Assembly (NCBI GenBank): GCA_024811115.1
Contig: JAKOGH010000400.1
Coordinates: 1-63,315, forward strand
Length of the DNA: 63,315 bases
DNA from: Terana coerulea
Lineage: Eukaryota; Basidiomycota; Agaricomycetes; Polyporales; Phanerochaetaceae
Reading direction: 5' to 3'
This document shows, in pieces, positions 23,347 to 35,249 of the stretch (position 1 is its first letter; each line of letters starts with the position of its first letter). The notes beneath the pieces are model-generated. The model was not told the origin of the DNA and did no database searches. It saw nothing but the letters and a program-made list of their open reading frames with translations. The translations under genes were made by a program, and so were the position numbers.

Positions 23347-23815
23347 GGTGCTTGTCGTCGTCGTCGGTGGTGGTGAGAAGGAGGGGTCGTCCGTGGACTG
23401 AGGCCTATTTATCGACGAGGAGACTGATCGCGAACGCGATAGCGCAATCCCTCCCACCGAGCCTATGATGTAAGCGGGCACGTGATTTGACTCATTAGCC
23501 ATGTCAAACGCGTGTCGCGTCAACCTCCCTCGAACCACCTCAAAGCTTTTCACACACGCTTGCTCTTTGTCTGCACAGTTCGACGACGCAGCCTCGGTGG
23601 TCCCATGATTTACATCTGTCAGGGATACCTTTATAGTGGCCGAGCGCCGTGTTGTGTTCAAGTCATATTTTCTTGCTCAAAAGCGGTCCACATTATTTCG
23701 CGAATGAATAACATCAAAGGGAACAACTCAGTAGTACAGCACTTCGTGTAGTAATTCATAAAAGACTTCCTTCGCTGAAGAGTAAGTAGTACTTATCTTA
23801 AAAGAAATATTCGCG
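23347..23815. promoter_or_regulatory. SOD2 upstream region
   Basis: The SOD2 promoter must lie in this 470-bp spacer; the downstream end of the neighbouring F-box gene abuts its far side. No clear TATA box or oxidative-stress element is recognisable by eye. Confidence 0.35.
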
Positions 23816-25313
23816 TTATGCAGCAGCAATAGTAGCCTGCGAACTTTCCTCTCGAGCTACGCGCAAGAAGTCTGCTCGTGTGGCCTCATTCTTGCACAGC
23901 ATGAAATCCAGGACTTGCGGCCGCGTCAAAGTGACAACTCGTGGCGTGTCCGCAAGGTACTTCACTGGCGCCGGCGAGGACCGTGCGGAGCGAGAGCTGG
24001 ATGCCAGCTGGATTGCATATTGCGTCAAACTTTGCCGCTGACAACGCGAAGGCCCGTGAGAGCAATTTCTTTCTGTTCTAGAGCTTCAAGAAGCCATTTT
24101 GAGATGCGAACGGTATCTATATTGAGAATGACACCGCTTGGAGGACGGGTGGACACGACTAGGGCCTCGAAAGCGTCCCACTGGGTTCCCTTGACGTCGT
24201 CCAGCGTCGCAGCGTCCAAAATGTCCAGCTGGACATGGATAACCTTCGATGGGCCGTCGTCATTCGCCAAGTGGTCGATGATAACGATGATTTGATGTGT
24301 ACGCTCCCCATGTGCATTCGCAAACTCGAATCTGATGCCTTAGAAGCCATGTACCGTCAGTAACGGCATATCAGCCTTTCAGAGGGACAGACTTACCGGA
24401 GCCGTACGTACTCGGAGTTGGCGCAATAAGCTGCACCTCGTAGTGCGTCGGTGTGACCAACGCAAGCGCAAAGTCCTGCAGAGTCGTCCATGCATCGAAT
24501 TCGCGCAGCACTTTACCACTGAGCCGTGCGGGAGCCTGCATACAGCGCACGACATGCGCCAAGAGCATGACCGCAAATTCCGCAGTCCCGCACTGCACCA
24601 ATGATACGCCCCAGAGGAGGGTAGAGAGCCGGCGGTGGCGCGCACGCGCTCGAAGCGCCGCAAAATCCGTCGCCTCGTCGAACGTGAGGCGTGTGCATGC
24701 AAAGTGGCCCGCGGAGGTAACGTTATTGATGAGCTCCAGCAGATCGCCGGCCTGTTTGAAGCGCAGATTCGAGAGGATGACTCCGGAAATGGGGAAGGTG
24801 CTCGGTGGAATGGCCTCGGCAGCCCGACGTCCGTCGACCGCGGCGCGTACCCTTGCTGCTGCTTCCCGCTCGGGTCCACCTGCGCGACGTACGCGTTTTG
24901 TATTCGAAGGCGAAACTCGTCGTAGCGGACGAGTTCGTACAGCCCGTAGCGCGACAGTGCCGAATGAATGTGGTGGAACCATGGAACCGTCCACACGCCG
25001 GTGTGCACTACCTCTAAAACCTGCAAGCACTCCTCGATCGTCGGCTCGACCTTCGTCGGCGCGCCCAAAAGTTCGGCCAAGCGCTCGACGTCTTCGCGGC
25101 TCCGCAGCACGATCTCCCCGAATATGTGTGGGCGGCAGAGCGTTGCCCAGTAGCGACAGGTTGCGCTGCACGCCATGGCGAGGCGCTTATCCGGCTGCAT
25201 TTCGATGAGGGTCCATGGGAGCTTGGGGCGATCCCAGGCTACGCAGCGGATGATGTGGTGCACAATCTCAGGTGGCAAGTCGGCGGCGATGGATCTAAAC
25301 GAGGGGCGGTCAT
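23816..25313 (-). CDS. F-box protein, head-to-head paralogue of the next gene (frameshifted)
   Basis: The N-terminus is an F-box (LPPEIVHHIIRCVAWDRPKL ... CSATCRYWATLCRPHIFGEI) very like that of the divergent gene at 25581. One intron, 24339-24396 (58 nt), sits at the same place as the intron in that paralogue. Compared with it, the frame slips by one base at three points. The first is between the likely start ATG (25311-25313) and the F-box, near 25290. The second is around 24812-24815, between GLPR and PPSTFPISG. The third is at 24027-24029, after LRVVSGK. All are at short runs of identical bases. Without the last slip the protein ends about 70 residues early. It is a decaying gene or an error-laden good one; the systematic run-length pattern favours the latter. 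Confidence 0.68.
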
Positions 25314-25580
25314 GTCGGAAGATGAGTGGTGGTAGGAGTCAGAGCAGAGAAGCGGCGGAAACGAGGCTTTGTGGCGCCCTGATGCGCCATCATGCTCCCG
25401 CGCTTTGGGTCTTATTGATGAAGATGATAAGCTCGAAAAAGCCACCAGAGTCTTGACCTTGAACCATCACTTTTGGTCGCCTTAAGAAAGTAGCAATTAC
25501 TGTGAGTACTGTATTGTTGAAAACATGAGCATTATCCAACTAGCCATTGGCCAAGCTCGCAGAATTCGCAAACCCACGCG

Positions 25581-27053
25581 ATGGCCGCCCTTCCTCCGGA
25601 GCTGATTGACAATATAATCCGCTGCGTCGCCTGGAACATGCCCAGGAACCCACTGTACTTCGAGTCTCTACAGGAAGATAAGCGGCAGCTTGGGGCATGC
25701 AGTCTGACTTGTCATTACTGGGCCGAACGCTGTCGTCCGCACATATTCGGCCGGATAACTCTACGAAACCGCGCAGACTTGCTACGGCTGGCCCAGTTCC
25801 TAGAAACCCCTTCATCAGTACGCCCGCCGCTGGGAAAGTGTCTAAACTTCCTTACGATGGCTCATAATGGTCCATGGGCGGTGCCGTGGTATCACGAGTT
25901 ATACTTCGTACTCGGCCGGTACAACGTAATCCTCAACCGCTGGAAACTCGGCACCGTGCTGGAGCTGCGGAACGCCCAAGCGGCGGAGGAAAAGAAGACC
26001 TGCGAAGGTACAAGCATGTACGCTCCGCACTCGCTCAGCGCAGGCCTTCCGAAGACCATGCCGCCCCACATGTTCCCCATCCAACGGCTCGTGCTGGCCG
26101 ACCTTCGCTTCAAAAGCATCACGGACTTCCTGCGCGTCGCATTCAACATCGCAAGCTTGCAGCGGCTGGAGTGCGTCCGCATCCAATGCGACGACGAGGC
26201 AGTGGGGCTGCCGGAGCGTATCCCGCCGCGGCACTGGCAGCGGCACCGGTTGGAAACGGCGGCGGTAGAAGAGTGCGGGTCCATAGAGTTTGAAAGCCGT
26301 CTGTTGCTCGCAATGATAAGCTCGAGCGCGGCTGTGTGTGGAGAGACAGCGACTGCGCGGCACCTGGTCGAGTCTGAGCCACTCTGTGCGATACAGCGCA
26401 TCGTCGAGGCGTTGCATCCGCCTAAGTCACCACGCGGGAAGATGGAGCTAGTCTTCGAGATATGTGAGTCAGCGGAGCAAAAAGCAAACGTACTATGTCA
26501 CTTACGTTTTGTGTGTATAGATAGTACGGTGCGGTTGCACAGGCCGTCTGGGGAACCCATGCTCTCTTTGGGGTTCTGGATGCCAATCGGTCCCGCCACC
26601 ACTGATCCAGAGGCACCAAATACCCCCGCGATAACTTCGATAGATATCAAACTGGGAGAGCAGCTATCTGAAGGTGAAGTGATGTCAATCCAATGGCAAA
26701 CCATCGAGGACACAATCCTTGCTCTTTCTGCAAACGTCACAGGCAGACGAATGAAGTTGGAGATTAACACCCCAGCCGCAGGAATTTTCAAATCCCTTGT
26801 AAACGCCATTGATTGTCGCAAATTCCTGCCGCGGCTGTTGGATCTTGGCAAGTTGACAGTGCGCTACAGAAAGCTGGTGAACATTTTCAAAGAGCAAAAC
26901 GTCTCCGCGCAAGACGTTCTTGACGGATCAGCTGTGCGGATTGTTGACGATATCGCTATATCGTTAAGCTTGGAGCAGCGTTTCGAGTGGCTTCTATGTG
27001 GGGACCAGGACGAAAAGGACGCCTACTTGCGGAGGATGGTCAGTGTACGTTAA
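25581..27053 (+). CDS. F-box protein, head-to-head paralogue of the preceding gene
   Basis: Starts MAALPPELIDNIIRCVAW; the F-box is residues 4-50 (CSLTCHYWAERCRPHIFGRI). The frame is open for 490 codons. A segment at 26464-26520 (57 nt, GTGAGT...TATAG) has perfect splice signals and a length divisible by three, and lies where the paralogue has its intron. The spliced protein is therefore about 471 residues. Only about 270 bp separates the two starts, so they probably share a promoter. The body is predicted alpha/beta with scattered leucines, typical of large agaricomycete F-box families. The target is unknown. Confidence 0.85.
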   Translation: MAALPPELIDNIIRCVAWNMPRNPLYFESLQEDKRQLGACSLTCHYWAERCRPHIFGRITLRNRADLLRLAQFLETPSSVRPPLGKCLNFLTMAHNGPWAVPWYHELYFVLGRYNVILNRWKLGTVLELRNAQAAEEKKTCEGTSMYAPHSLSAGLPKTMPPHMFPIQRLVLADLRFKSITDFLRVAFNIASLQRLECVRIQCDDEAVGLPERIPPRHWQRHRLETAAVEECGSIEFESRLLLAMISSSAAVCGETATARHLVESEPLCAIQRIVEALHPPKSPRGKMELVFEICESAEQKANVLCHLRFVCIDSTVRLHRPSGEPMLSLGFWMPIGPATTDPEAPNTPAITSIDIKLGEQLSEGEVMSIQWQTIEDTILALSANVTGRRMKLEINTPAAGIFKSLVNAIDCRKFLPRLLDLGKLTVRYRKLVNIFKEQNVSAQDVLDGSAVRIVDDIAISLSLEQRFEWLLCGDQDEKDAYLRRMVSVR

Positions 27054-27442
27054 GTGACGTGGCATTATAATGTCGAGCAAAGAGTACTCACGTGTCGAGT
27101 CAGTGTAGCCGGGAAACTCGTTAGAATTTGTGGCTGTAGAGCTGAATATGCGCAATTCTTGCTCTGTGTCGATACAAATGCGTTTCAAATCCTTGGTCGT
27201 TGCTTACCCGGACGCGAGGTCCGAGGAGTCAGGACTTGAAGAGGAGGAAGAGCGCTTACGGGACTTCTCGGCAAACACCGAGCGGGCTTGCGCCACAAAC
27301 TCGTTTTGGAATCGCAGAGTCGCAGAAAACTGATCCTAGAATGCCGTCGGCGCATCTACACATTTCAGGTTGTGTAATACAGTCACACTACATGGAGAAG
27401 TAATAATCAAACATAAATTACACAGGTATATTACAGTAATGC
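27054..27442. other. Convergent intergenic region
   Basis: The spacer lies between the 3' ends of the F-box gene (+) and the large lectin gene (-). It must hold both 3' untranslated ends. Short plus-strand open frames run through it but show no motif. Confidence 0.4.
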
Positions 27443-30400
27443 CTAATGCTTCCCGGCAATCAGTTCCAAAGTCGTCTGAAGCTGCGTCGGATCGTCAGCA
27501 ATAAGGCCCTGAAGCTGTACCGACGAGGTGGCAAGGCGACCGATCTTCAGAATCCCCTCGGCAAACTTCTCGGCGCTGAAGTGGTCGTCGAGCTCCTCGC
27601 TAGAGCTGTGCATCTGCTCGAGCGTCGCGGAGAGGTCTGATGACGCGAGATGCAGCTCCTCGTTCATATGTACGAGGGCGCCCATGGAGGCCGTGATACT
27701 GTCGAGGCTGGTCTTGTGCTTCACGACGGACCCGGTGAGAGACGCGATGTGGACCAGGTTCTGCTTGACCTTCACAAGAGCTGCTTTCGCGGCCTCGGAG
27801 TTGGCGTGGGCGACTTGGTACTCTTGCCTTTTCTGCTCGATCGTGGCGTTGGAATTCGCGATGATCTGGTTGAGCCCAAACAGGTCGAGTTTGTTTGCGA
27901 GAGGGACATAATCACGCCATTTCTACAAACATGAGGTTAGGACTTGTTTGCAGGCGGCTGGGAGTCAACGAACCTTCCATGACTGCTTGTTGTCACGAAC
28001 AGCCTCCGCGTCCTTGCGAGTCGCGTCCGCGTCAGTCATAACCTTCTTGGCAACGATCATCTTCGCACTAAGCGACAGTCAATCCCCTCGTTATGTTCTA
28101 AAGGAGTATAACTTACGTTTGGTCCTTCTCTTGATTCTCCATATTCAGGCGGAAGCCCTCTGCTGCTTCCTCAATGTCCTTGAGCTGAGATTGCCTAACC
28201 TCGGCGCTGCCCGCTTCCTGCTTGACTTCAGCACTGATCTAATCAGCAAAGAGAGTCAGTACGAGCAATGATGATCACGAGCAGTAAGAGCATACCCTTT
28301 CGCCTTCGGGTATGAGTTGGTGGGATGCGCCGCACAGAGCTTTGAAGAGAGCCGAAACGTCTGAAGCCTCAAGCTGGCAACGCTGCACGTTTCTGTCGAT
28401 GTCCTCTTGGCGCTGAGTCACCTGATGTTTCTTCGCCTTTGCCGCCTCGGAGAGCTGAATGAGCTCATGCAAGTATTCCACTGACGCCGTGAACTTGGAC
28501 ACCCCTCGCATGGCAGCCTCTGCAGGCGCCTTCAAAGAAATGCCGATTTTGTCCTTGTACTCAGCAGCACGGGTGTTCAGCTGAGCGAGGTGCGCTGCGC
28601 TGGACGTGATGTCATTGCCAATACGGTCCGCAACCTTGATATTTTCCTCCAGCGTGAGGGCGCTCGCAGACGTACGACGCGTCGACCAGAACGGCTGCAA
28701 ACAAGTTCAAAATTGCGCACGGGAGAATACATTGGAAACGCATACCTTCAGGCCGTTAACGTACTCCCCGACTGTCCCCATGAATCCCGCTAGCGCATGC
28801 CCCTTGTATTCCCACAGTAAGGGCGAATCGCTGCCTGTACCGAACCACGGCGACTCAGAACCTGGAAGGCGATAGATCTCAGCATAACTTCGGGAATGGT
28901 AGCGGTTGGGTTTATTCACCTTTCGAAGTCACGAACCGAAGGCCCTGCACGTTCTTCTCGTCGAATACCACGGATATCTGTGTGATGTCTTCGCCCTCCT
29001 GAAGGTCGACCTGGCGGAGGTCGCCACCGTTCCCGCCATGCCAAGCGGTCGAGCTGCCGTCCGCGTACTCGAGGCGGAGAGAGTCCACGAACACTCCAGC
29101 GCGGATATAGATGGTTTTGATGAACTTTTCATCAATTCCAGGACAGTTATCTGGTGCAACGTGAGCATTGCTTGCCGATCACAGTACGCTGCCAGCCTAC
29201 CAGAGAAATGTTCGCCAACCCAGTGGCCAACGTTGCTTCCGGCGTTCTGAAGGTCGGCAATGGGTGTCGAGTCAAGCCACTTGTCGGAGGCACCTGGGCA
29301 GATACGCTCATACAAAACCTACAACAATGGCCATGTGAGTACAGTTACGATTGGCGAATGGCTTGGGCTTACCTGGTCTTCGCCCGTCCACATGACATTG
29401 ATGTAAACGCTAGGCTCAGCCTTGGTTTGACGGATGAAGGCTGTGATGTCTGCCTCCGGGAGAGAGGACTTCTTGAATGCTCCCCTGAATTGCAAAATGA
29501 GCGAACGCTTGAGAAGTCCGCGCTGAGGGCTTACAGAGACCAGCCTTTACCACTGTTGCACCACTCGATGATGTTGTCGTCGTCGTCCTGCAAGTAGAGC
29601 CTGTAGCCCTTGAGAAGACTGATTGACCAAGGTATGCATGACAAGCTTACCGGACTTCCAGATGATCTGTTTCCCAAGAAATCGCAGTAATGTCTCCTAC
29701 GGGTGTCTTATATTCCATCGTAAACCGCTCTTCGATATGCCTACAAATTGGTTAGTCCAACTCGAATGATAATTTCCAGTGGAGCTCACCATGCAGAAGC
29801 GAATCCACCACGGTATTCACGAATCTGGTAGTGCTCGTCTTGGAAGTAGACGTGGATATCCTTCAAGTCTAGTCGACAAGAACAATGAGTACACGTCCAC
29901 AATATGCAGCTGTTTGTAAGCTGCTCACCATTCAAGACGTAGCGCCGATCCCTGTAAACATGGCGGCGGGGCAGAGACGGACGGCTTCCTCGTCCCACTT
30001 CCAGTGGGTCGCACGACTAAACCCAATGTCTCTCAGTATTCTGCTCTCGCATAAAACAACGAAAGGCTTACCGGTAACAAAGCGAGCCGTCCGCGCTCTG
30101 GAAAAACACGATCACCTGAGCGGCGTCAGATGAGTGCACCGCTGCGAGGTTCGTGCCAAGCAGCGCATCCTTCTGCACGAAGTCGGTGTCGGCCCACTTG
30201 TCGTTCACGCGGCGCTTCTCGCGCAGGCTGCCGTCCTCTGCTTGGTAGAAGATGGACTGCTTCCACGGTGCCCACTGTAGAAGTGCCAGTTCATCAGTAT
30301 ACGTCGTCCGGTGCACTAAGCGGAGGGACGTACGGCGAACGTGCACAAGCTGCTTTCGGGGTTGCACTTGAAGCGCAGGGTGCCAGCATGCCAGCCATGG

Positions 30401-30684
30401 CCTTCGTTGGTCGCGTCTGCGAGATCAGTTATGTTAAACGCTTTGTGTTGTAGTTCAAAGAATACTGCTGCTCACCGGTCTTGTTGGAGGCGTACACCTT
30501 CGCCAAGTCCGCTTCGGAGATGTCGTTGCACGCCTCGCGGACCTCGCCATCGACCGTCTTGGTGTAGCATCGAATCCCTGCCGAACAAACCGCGGCCGAA
30601 AGCGTGGTGGTTCTCTACGATGGTTGTAGTCAGCTTCACTCAAAGATACTGTGTGAATAATCAACGAACCAATTGAAGCGGCAT
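27443..30684 (-). CDS. Multidomain lectin: fucose-lectin-type propeller, jacalin-like domain, helical C-terminus (copy 1)
   Basis: A large gene with many introns; not every exon was fixed. The start is a 15-nt exon (30670-30684, MPLQL) followed by exon 2 (30476-30614). The same 15- and 139-nt exons begin the paralogue at 48282. The first third (about 29.3-30.6 kb) carries repeated blade motifs such as VFFQSADGSLCYR and is a fungal fucose-lectin-type beta-propeller. The middle (about 28.75-29.15 kb) is jacalin-like: WHGGNGGDLRQV, then GHALAGFMGTVGEYVNGL. The last part (27.44-28.70 kb) is about 380 residues of heptad-rich helix ending LIAGKH. No signal peptide is seen. Sugar-guided binding with a helical effector or oligomerisation part is an inference; a defence or toxin role is possible but unproven. 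Confidence 0.8.
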
Positions 30685-31765
30685 CTGGAAGACTGTTATA
30701 GCGAGCTGAAAGCTGGAGTACTGGGGTGGTGGAGATGGTACGTCCACGAAACCGGGAGAAAGTCTTTATGAGCACTCAAGCCACGCAGACATGCATGATC
30801 GAACCTCCTTGCTCGCGAGCAGTAGAGAGCACCTGTCAAAGCAATAATCGGAGGGCACGATGGCCCGACACACTAGGCCGACGTACAGATCATTGAGCGG
30901 CCGTCTAGTGCACCGACGCCGTCAGATACGAGGTACGCGGTGCATTCCTCGCGTTGCGCCGACGCCGCGGTCAGATTCTTTCAAATCCCCGCAGGGCTTG
31001 CGGGGGCATTGGATCAGCATATGAGACGGTTTGAAGGAGGCTTCAGGCACTCACTGCAGTCTTTGCTTGATGACAGCTCGGCGCTAGTGTTACTTTCCAG
31101 CCATGCATGGAATGGCCGGGATTCGAGACCCCAGACCGTCTTAGGTACGGGCGAGTAAGCCTGAAGTTGCAGGTGTGCTTAAGATTGTAGCAGCTTGTTT
31201 TCGCGAACCTCTAGCGTTCTTCCAGTGGGCGAGTATGGTGGAGGACAACGTTGTCTTCATCCGGGCTCCGCGTTGAGCCAGCAAGCGCGCGACCGACATG
31301 TCCGCTCAGCTTCTCACGCCCTCTATATGCCACCCCTGGATTTGTACGGGGGTATCGTCGTGCCGACTTTTCGGCCCTGGGCAGCAGAGGTCGTGACCTT
31401 GGTTCGGAACTCCTACAACTGCAGGCAAACAAAAATTAGTAATCAGTTGATGTACTAACTGGATGTGTTTGAAGATCGCACCTTGGTTGGATGGAAACAC
31501 CGTCGCTGAGCTACAGAAACGACGAAGGTTGACTGAATAGTCAAATCTGAGGAGATATCCTGCAGAGGATACGAAGGAGGGGCGCTGTCATTGTAACTGG
31601 ACAAGTGTGAAAATACTATTCGTCAAATGATGCGCTGGAAAACAAAATAATGGAAGCAGAGCAGAGCAACGGCAGGAAGGTAACAGCGAACCAAAGCAAG
31701 TCATACAATCAGTAAGGCCTAGTAGCTCCGTAGAGCACGCATAACGTTCTGTTCCCGAGTCATCA
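30685..31765. other. Intergenic region upstream of lectin copy 1
   Basis: About 1.1 kb, holding the promoter of the lectin gene and the 3' flank of the TPR/CCCH gene. Open frames at 30940-31500 are short and on both strands. Nothing further is supported. Confidence 0.4.
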
Positions 31766-33284
31766 TTAGCAGACTCGTTTAACATAAGCAAAAACTAAAC
31801 GCACCCAAGCGTCGTCGTCCCACGGCTTGACGCCCTGACAGAGCAGCTCGTACGCTTCGTCGTCCGTGAACCCGCAGTTCGCCATCCGCTGCGCTAGCAG
31901 TTCGTCGTCGTCCTCATCGTCATCAAACAAATCGCTGTACGGCGCCGGAGTCTTCCCCTACCCTTGCCCTTCCCTCTGCCCTTCCTCTTGCCCCACTTCC
32001 CACTTCCCCCTCCACGCCATCGGCTGCCCGCACCCTCTCTGGCCACGCTCAGCATCATATTCGCCGACCACGCCATGCCCGCCGCATCCACCGCCTCCAG
32101 GTGGCTGCGCGGCAGAAACAGCGCGGGCGTGAGCGGCTGCCCCGGCTTGAGCAGCGCCGCCATCTTCTCGAGGGCGACCGCGGGGCGGTCGACGGCGGCC
32201 GCCTCGAGGAGGATGCGGTGGCGCGCGAGCCAGTGCCCGTCGGTCCACGGCCCGGACGGGACGCAGGTCGTGTCGTGCACGTACACGCATTTCTCCGCGG
32301 AGAACTTGCAGGGGCCGTACAGGTAGAAGAGGCACACGTTGCGGCCGCTGCACGCGCGCCCGCCGAGGTCAGCACTAAATCTGCGGCACGGCACACACAT
32401 GGAGGGGGGGCGGGCGAGAGAGACTACGCACAGTTTGTTGCGGAGGCTGCGGTGGTCCGGCGCGTGCCGGAATGTGCAGTGCGCGCCGCGGGCGCAGCCG
32501 TCGTGGTTGTAGAAGCGGCACGGGACGGCGTTGCCCGCGTGCGCGAAGTCGGTCGTGTCGGAGAGCGTCGGCGTCTCGAGGCCGCTGTCGACGGGCTCCT
32601 CGGGCGCAGGCTGGCCCAGCTCCTCGGGGTCGGCGTCGAAGTCGTCGGCGGTGTAGTCGCGTCCGCGCGCCCGCAGCATGCCTTGCACGACGCGCAGCTC
32701 CTCGTGGGCTTCGGTGCAGCTTGGGTCGAGCGTGTACACGACGATGGCCAGGTCTGCGGGTGCGAGCGACGTTGGGTGAGGTAGAACTCAGGGGTCCGGC
32801 GAACGATGCGTACCAGTGACTGCAGACTTCAGAAATCCACGGCCCTTTCTTGCAGTGCACGACGATACCGTGCCTTCACGTGTTTGTTATCCCGATTTAG
32901 CGCTTGTTCGGCTGCGCTTTCGGCCTCCTCATACCTTCCAGCAACGCCATTGAATACTTCAGACGCACGGAGTAGGCTGACACGCACCGTTCCAGCTTGA
33001 GATATGTTGCTGCCAAGTTGTTCAGATACACCAGCCTAGGGCCGTAGATCATCACCGCCTTCTCGTAGCATCCCGCTGCGTCCTCATAGCGCTTCTCGCG
33101 GAAATGTTTGTTCCCCTAGGTATGTCGTTGCATCAGTAAACTGAGCAAGTCAAAGATCTCCAACACCTCTACACGCTTCTTCTTTGAGCTCCTCTGCGAC
33201 CGCTTTCTTCTTCTCGGAGATCACAGCCCGCTTCGCTGTCCGTGTGACCAGTCGCTGGGCCAGCTTGTCGTTCGATGTGGACAT
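31766..33284 (-). CDS. TPR protein with CCCH zinc fingers (two probable frameshifts)
   Basis: The N-terminus MSTSNDKLAQRLVTRTAK is basic. TPR helices follow (GNKHFREKRYEDAAGCYEKA, YLNNLAATYLKLER, EEAESAAEQALNRDNKHVKA). Two CCCH fingers come next: C-x7-C-x5-C-x3-H in CRFYNHDGCARGAHCTFRH, and C-x7-C-x6-C-x3-H in CLFYLYGPCKFSAEKCVYVH. A Gly/Arg/Lys-rich stretch (KWGKRKGRGKGKGRG) and an acidic end (DDDEDDDELL) close the protein. CCCH fingers bind RNA, and TPRs bind proteins such as chaperones, so an RNA-linked adaptor role is likely. Introns are of 35-60 nt. The frame slips once near 32850-32860, between KARYRRA and RKGRGFLKSAV, and once at the CCCC run 31955-31958, before the acidic tail. Confidence 0.78.
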
Positions 33285-33679
33285 TGATGATGATGTGTGC
33301 CAGGTGGCAAAGGCGGCCCAGACCTAGAGAAAGTAAGGTGCAAGATATAGCCTGCGATGCGGTATACCAGAGCAGCTGGCAGGCTGCAGGCTGCAACGCG
33401 TTGTTGAGGGTAATTAGGGAACGTGGCAGTTAGCCGCGCGCAGAGTACCTCTGAACCATCACGTGAACGCGATCCCTTTCCACGTGTTGTGTTCCCGCGA
33501 ACGCGACAGTCTGAGCACTGGAATGTTTGAAAGCAAAGTAACGGGTGAGAAAAGCGCGATTTGAAACTTGTTTATTCGGAGAATAGCTATGAGTCTACGG
33601 CAGGGGTGTTAGCTCGTGGGGAACTAGCCAAACACAACCATAACCTCGGGCGACATGTTAAGTATGACTCAATTCTCCT
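33285..33679. other. Intergenic region, no supported gene
   Basis: The spacer lies upstream of the TPR/CCCH gene and downstream of the membrane protein gene, both minus strand. It should contain the promoter of the former. No clear element is visible. Confidence 0.35.
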
Positions 33680-34779
33680 TCAGGCTGCGAGCATGGAGCG
33701 CGCCGGAGACGACGAGCCGCGCTTGGCCGTCTTTTTCGGGCTCGACTTCGCCGACGGGAGCCTAGGGCGACGACGGGCGGCGTTCGAGATGTCGCCGAGG
33801 GCGGCCACCAGCTTCGACAGCGAGCTCTTCTTCTTCAGCGTCTTCCCCGGCGCCGGCGCGTTGTCTTGGCACGGCTGTTTCTTCGGCGTCCGCGGCGCGA
33901 ACCAGGTCTTGCGCGGGATCTGCAGCAGCGCCTCGTCGACGGACAGCTCGGACTCGGCGTCGGAGAGGTCTTCGTCCAGTGTCGGCAGCGGCGTGAAGTC
34001 TTCGACCACGATCCCGGGTGCGGCGCCGTGCGGAGGGTCACGTCGATGACGATCGAGCCGTTGCGCGTGTGCCCGCGGCGGGGCAGCTGCGCTGTGACGG
34101 TCGGAGGCGCGACTGGCATGGGGCACGTCGTCTCTAGCTCGGCTGCCGGCGTAAGGGGCGAGACGTCCGCGTGGAGATCGAGCGAGAGGCGGTACGACGG
34201 GCGCATCCCGGGGTAGGTGAAGTTCTGCAGGCGAACGCGAGCGGGACCGAGAGGCTCCGGCTGGAAGCTTTCTCCGAGTCGCCGCCTTCACCTTCGTGGA
34301 TCGCAAGGGGCACCTGGATCTCCTGAGTGCAACACGCGTCAGAGGGTCTCGGAGCACGGGAAGGGGGTGTACGCACCACGGACTGCCGCTTCCTGGCGTG
34401 AAGACTCCAGCGCCGCGAGTGTCGTTTGTCTTCAGATGCACGCGCATCATCTTTCTCAAGGTCCTCCACCGGATCCACCTCGACTTGCGGCAAGACATAC
34501 CGCGGGGAGAGAATCAGCCGCTTCGGCGCCTTCGCCGCGTCGTCGACCTTCGTCGGCAGCACCAGCGGCAAAGGAATCCGCTTCTTCTCGACTTGCGCAA
34601 GCCGCCGCCGCCTGCACTGCCCGATCACCAGGAAGCAGCTGTACGCGATGATGCCGAGGGAGGATAATGCCTCCGCTAACGAAGGCAAAGATGACTGCTG
34701 GCCAATTGGCCCCAATGGTGGAGCTACGTTGGGCAGAGACTGTCACGAAGGCTTCGGGCTCAATGAATGCGGGCGCCAT
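33680..34779 (-). CDS. Single-pass membrane protein, unknown family (frame broken in three places)
   Basis: The start MAPAFIEPEAFVTVSAQ leads to a single hydrophobic segment (WPAVIFAFVSGGII, continuing one frame over as GIIAYSCFLVIG) followed by QCRRRRLAQVEKKR. The long Ser/Pro-rich cytosolic or nuclear region includes a basic end (KSSPKKTAKRGSSSPARSMLAA). One intron lies near 34330-34383, between RKRQSV and EIQVPLA. The frame slips by one at the GGG 34658-34660, near the TTT 34269-34271, and at CCCGGG 34013-34018. Each slip joins two well-behaved coding stretches. I do not recognise the family. Divergent from BRF1, with about 470 bp between the two starts. Confidence 0.6.
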
Positions 34780-35128
34780 GCCTTTTGAGTGGCGTGCGCC
34801 GTGTCGAGGAACCAAGGATGTCGAAGGGAGGGTGGAGAGGGGACAGTGTTCGTTGCAGCACTAAGCCTTCAATTTATTGCCAGTGGAGAATCCAGCCGGC
34901 CCAGTCAGCTCTCAGCAGCGGGGTAGTCAGCCGCGATTTGGAGAACTAAACCGTGGCTGACGCAAAGCGCAAGGCATCTCGGAGACGCTGTCATGTTCAG
35001 GAGGGTTTAGAATACGGCCGCGCACACAGAATGTCGACGAGATTGGGGTCGAGGTGTTGAAGCTGGACATGGATGGTGACCGAGAGCGCAGCCGCATCGT
35101 GCACTGCAAGGGGACAAAGCCATTGGCG

Positions 35129-35161
35129 CTAATCTTATCGTGGCTAATGCGATAAGATTAG
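35129..35161. promoter_or_regulatory. Palindromic pair of GATA sites in a divergent promoter
   Basis: A 12-bp perfect inverted repeat, CTAATCTTATCG at 35129-35140 and its complement at 35150-35161, is separated by 9 bp. Each arm contains GATAAG, the core site of fungal GATA factors (nitrogen, light and iron regulators). It lies 89 bp upstream of the BRF1 start and about 350 bp from the start of the divergent membrane-protein gene. Confidence 0.55.
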
Positions 35162-35249
35162 AGCGACCCGTGCAATGAGCGCCCGCTGTGCATTTCTGCT
35201 CTTGACCTCACTGTAGTGCACCGTACGCTCGCTTTGACGGCCCGCAACC

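Noticed and set aside
31080..31160. tRNA-like phrase GGGATTCGAGACCC
   Set aside because: It resembles a B box, but no A box or cloverleaf arms lie at proper distance.
31894..32860. Long open frames on the + strand and other minus frames across the CCCH gene
   Set aside because: Shadows caused by very high GC; the Cys and His spacing of the zinc fingers fixes the true frame.
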